Origin: VFJL01 sp037147395
Lineage (GTDB): Bacteria; Pseudomonadota; Gammaproteobacteria; Burkholderiales; Nitrosomonadaceae
Direction of reading: 5' to 3'
DNA: 15,839 nucleotides
Assembly (NCBI GenBank): GCA_037147395.1
Contig: JBAWVG010000035.1
Location: forward strand, 1 to 15,839
The notes beneath the pieces were generated by a model. The model worked only from the letters and a program-made list of their open reading frames with translations. It made no database searches and was not told the DNA's origin. The position numbers and the translations under genes are program-made. The first letter of the stretch is position 1; every line of letters begins with the position of its first letter. Positions 14,190 through 15,839 of the stretch are shown here, piece by piece.

Positions 14190-15218
14190 ATGATCAAAGT
14201 TGGCATCGTTGGTGGAACCGGATATACCGGTGTCGAGTTGTTACGCATTCTATCTCAGCACCCTGAAGTACAAATAAAGGCTATCACCTCTCGCCAAGAA
14301 GCGGGCATGCCTGTATCAGATCTATTCCCCAGTCTTCGTGGCCGGGTGTCTCTCAAATTTTGCGACCCTACCGAAGCCTCGCTGGAGGAGTGTTCGGTGG
14401 TGTTCTTTGCCACACCCAATGGTATTGCTATGCAGCAGGCCAGGTTGCTGCTCGATGCAGGTGTACGGGTGATAGACCTGGCTGCTGATTTTCGTATCAA
14501 GGATGTGGCGGAATGGGAAAAGTGGTATGGAATGACCCACTCCTGTCCAGAACTGGTGGCAGAGGCGGTCTACGGACTGCCAGAAGTCAATCGCGATCGA
14601 ATCAAGGAAGCTCGATTAGTAGCCAATCCGGGCTGCTATCCAACAGCGGTACAACTGGGCTTTCTTCCCTTGATAGAGTCCGGCATCGTGGATATGGACC
14701 ATCTTATCGCGGACGCAAAGTCCGGTGTCTCTGGTGCAGGACGCAAGGCAGAGGTACACACACTATTTGCTGAAGCTTCTGACAATTTTAAGGCGTATGG
14801 AGTGCCGGGCCACCGCCATCTACCAGAAATCAGGCAAGGACTTTCTAATATGGCCGCAAAGTCAGTTGGGCTTACGTTTGTGCCGCACCTCACCCCTATG
14901 ATTCGCGGCATACACGCCACACTCTATGCAAGACTCACCACAGATGCTGATTTACAAGCTCTGTTTGAAGAACGTTATGCTAACGAGCCGTTCGTTGACG
15001 TACTTCCCCCGGGTAGCCATCCTGAAACCCGCTCAGTCAGAGGATCCAATCTCTGTCGCATTGCTGTACATCGTCCACAAGGAAGCGATACGGTAGTGGT
15101 ACTATCAGTGACAGATAATCTGATCAAGGGTGCTGCAGGCCAAGCCGTACAGAATATGAATCTCATGTTTGGCCTACCGGAAACCCTTGCGATCAATCAT
15201 GTTGCGCTGTTACCTTAA
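14190..15218 (+). CDS. argC: N-acetyl-gamma-glutamyl-phosphate reductase
   Basis: NADPH-dependent reductase of arginine biosynthesis, converting N-acetylglutamyl phosphate to the semialdehyde in the cytoplasm. The 342-residue product is of the long, type 1 ArgC length. The N-terminal Rossmann motif GIVGGTGYTGVELLRIL (5-21) binds NADPH. The catalytic cysteine is C149 in VANPGCYPTAVQLG. GVSGAGRKAE (179-188) and GVPGHRHLPEI (204-214, conserved histidines) complete the active site. GGGGA four bases before the ATG is a good ribosome binding site. The 180-base gap from rpsI holds that operon's terminator and a TATAAT at 14067-14072 without a convincing -35, so the argC promoter is unclear. No other arg genes are nearby, as is usual for betaproteobacteria. 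Confidence 0.97.
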   Translation: MIKVGIVGGTGYTGVELLRILSQHPEVQIKAITSRQEAGMPVSDLFPSLRGRVSLKFCDPTEASLEECSVVFFATPNGIAMQQARLLLDAGVRVIDLAADFRIKDVAEWEKWYGMTHSCPELVAEAVYGLPEVNRDRIKEARLVANPGCYPTAVQLGFLPLIESGIVDMDHLIADAKSGVSGAGRKAEVHTLFAEASDNFKAYGVPGHRHLPEIRQGLSNMAAKSVGLTFVPHLTPMIRGIHATLYARLTTDADLQALFEERYANEPFVDVLPPGSHPETRSVRGSNLCRIAVHRPQGSDTVVVLSVTDNLIKGAAGQAVQNMNLMFGLPETLAINHVALLP

Positions 15219-15249
15219 ATACGCTGAGATCAGCTTGCTATAACCCCTG

Positions 15250-15839
15250 ATGCCAATAGTAAAATCTCTAAAGAAAAAATTTGGCATATCTGCCCCGCGA
15301 GTAGCGGTGCGACCACACTTTCCATGGTATCTGCGTTGGCTAGCAATTATCGGAGTGATCGGATTGGCGCTGGGTCTCGGGCTATATCTAGGTGTATATG
15401 ATACCGGCCGTAAGTTTGCAAATTTTGACATGCAAGGCGCTTCAAATGAGCTGGACCGGCTATCTAAATTAAATATGCAATTACAGCAGGATAATGAAGC
15501 CCTTCGCATAGAAGCTATTGGTTTGGAACGCCGCGCGCAGATGGAGGTTGCAGCACGCGATGACCTTGTCAAACAGGTTAAGACTCTTGGAGATGAAAGC
15601 ATCCGATTGAAAGAAGACCTGGCATTTTTGCAGACCTTTATGTCAGGTAACGAAATGGCTGGCAGCGGTGTCTCCGTATATCACTTTAAACTGGCCAGGG
15701 GGCAATCTCCTGGGGAATTCCGGTACAGTCTTTTGCTAGTTCAGGGAAAACAGCGTAACAAAGATTTTCAGGGGACCCTAGAATTCACTGTCAATTTACT
15801 GCAGAATGGACGGAAAGTGACAATGCCTCTTCCAGATGA
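15250..15839 (+). CDS. Membrane-anchored coiled-coil protein, 3' end beyond the window (DUF6776-like)
   Basis: An open frame of 196 codons begins at the ATG at 15250, 31 bases after argC, and continues off the window end. The last three bases TGA are out of frame, so this is not its stop. The N-terminus is basic (MPIVKSLKKK). One membrane span lies near 29-50 (RWLAIIGVIGLALGLGLYLG), and a heptad-rich coiled coil covers about 62-132 (ELDRLSKLNMQLQQDNEALR). A beta-rich C-terminal part starts near 138. Its place after argC fits the conserved betaproteobacterial protein now called DUF6776, often near a bactofilin gene; that name is from memory. The layout suggests a periplasmic envelope or division-related scaffold, but the function is unknown. 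No clear ribosome binding site precedes the ATG. Confidence 0.8.
   Translation, partial: MPIVKSLKKKFGISAPRVAVRPHFPWYLRWLAIIGVIGLALGLGLYLGVYDTGRKFANFDMQGASNELDRLSKLNMQLQQDNEALRIEAIGLERRAQMEVAARDDLVKQVKTLGDESIRLKEDLAFLQTFMSGNEMAGSGVSVYHFKLARGQSPGEFRYSLLLVQGKQRNKDFQGTLEFTVNLLQNGRKVTMPLPD

Noticed and set aside
15223..15234. GCTGA-GA-TCAGC inverted repeat after argC as a terminator
   Set aside because: Two-base loop, 5-bp stem and no T-run; too small to call.

Overview
The window is a stretch of conserved bacterial chromosome. Protein similarity and gene order point to a betaproteobacterium. A Nitrosomonadales member (Nitrosomonas/Nitrosospira-like) is my best guess, from a base composition near 50% GC by eye and the style of the HU, L13, HprK and DnaE proteins. 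That placement is inference, not a database match. I see no insertion sequence, phage gene, CRISPR array or defence island, and no convincing undescribed system. The observations worth a second look are small: structured intergenic DNA, start-site details and two lineage-type protein insertions.

Left part (1-6351, all minus strand; transcription runs from high to low coordinates). This is one long colinear run, kdsC-lptC-lptA-lptB-rpoN-hpf-ptsN-hprK. A separate promoter then drives hupB, followed closely by a truncated tRNA-Val gene at the window edge. KdsC makes Kdo for lipopolysaccharide. LptC, LptA and LptB belong to the machine that carries LPS to the outer membrane. RpoN is sigma-54, Hpf is a ribosome hibernation factor, PtsN is EIIA-Ntr and HprK is the HPr kinase/phosphorylase. 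The grouping of LPS export, sigma-54 and nitrogen-PTS genes is classic for beta/gammaproteobacteria.

Middle (6352-9489). A 458-bp gene-free spacer rich in short palindromes and repeats leads into a plus-strand tRNA-Lys(UUU) gene. Next comes a YheT-type alpha/beta hydrolase with no ATG start at its N-terminus. A convergent U32-family protein follows (TrhP/YegQ, tRNA wobble-uridine hydroxylation), and a 110-bp AT-rich divergent spacer separates it from dnaE.

Right part (9490-15839, plus strand). dnaE encodes the DNA polymerase III alpha subunit and carries a roughly 20-residue insertion just after the third catalytic aspartate. The rplM-rpsI ribosomal protein operon has a near-consensus promoter and a textbook intrinsic terminator. 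It is followed by argC (arginine biosynthesis) and the start of a membrane-anchored coiled-coil protein that runs off the window end.

Several coding regions can be extended upstream in frame beyond the likely true start (hprK, hpf, rpoN, lptA, kdsC). I trimmed these using family N-termini, ribosome binding sites and overlaps, and explain each choice in its entry.
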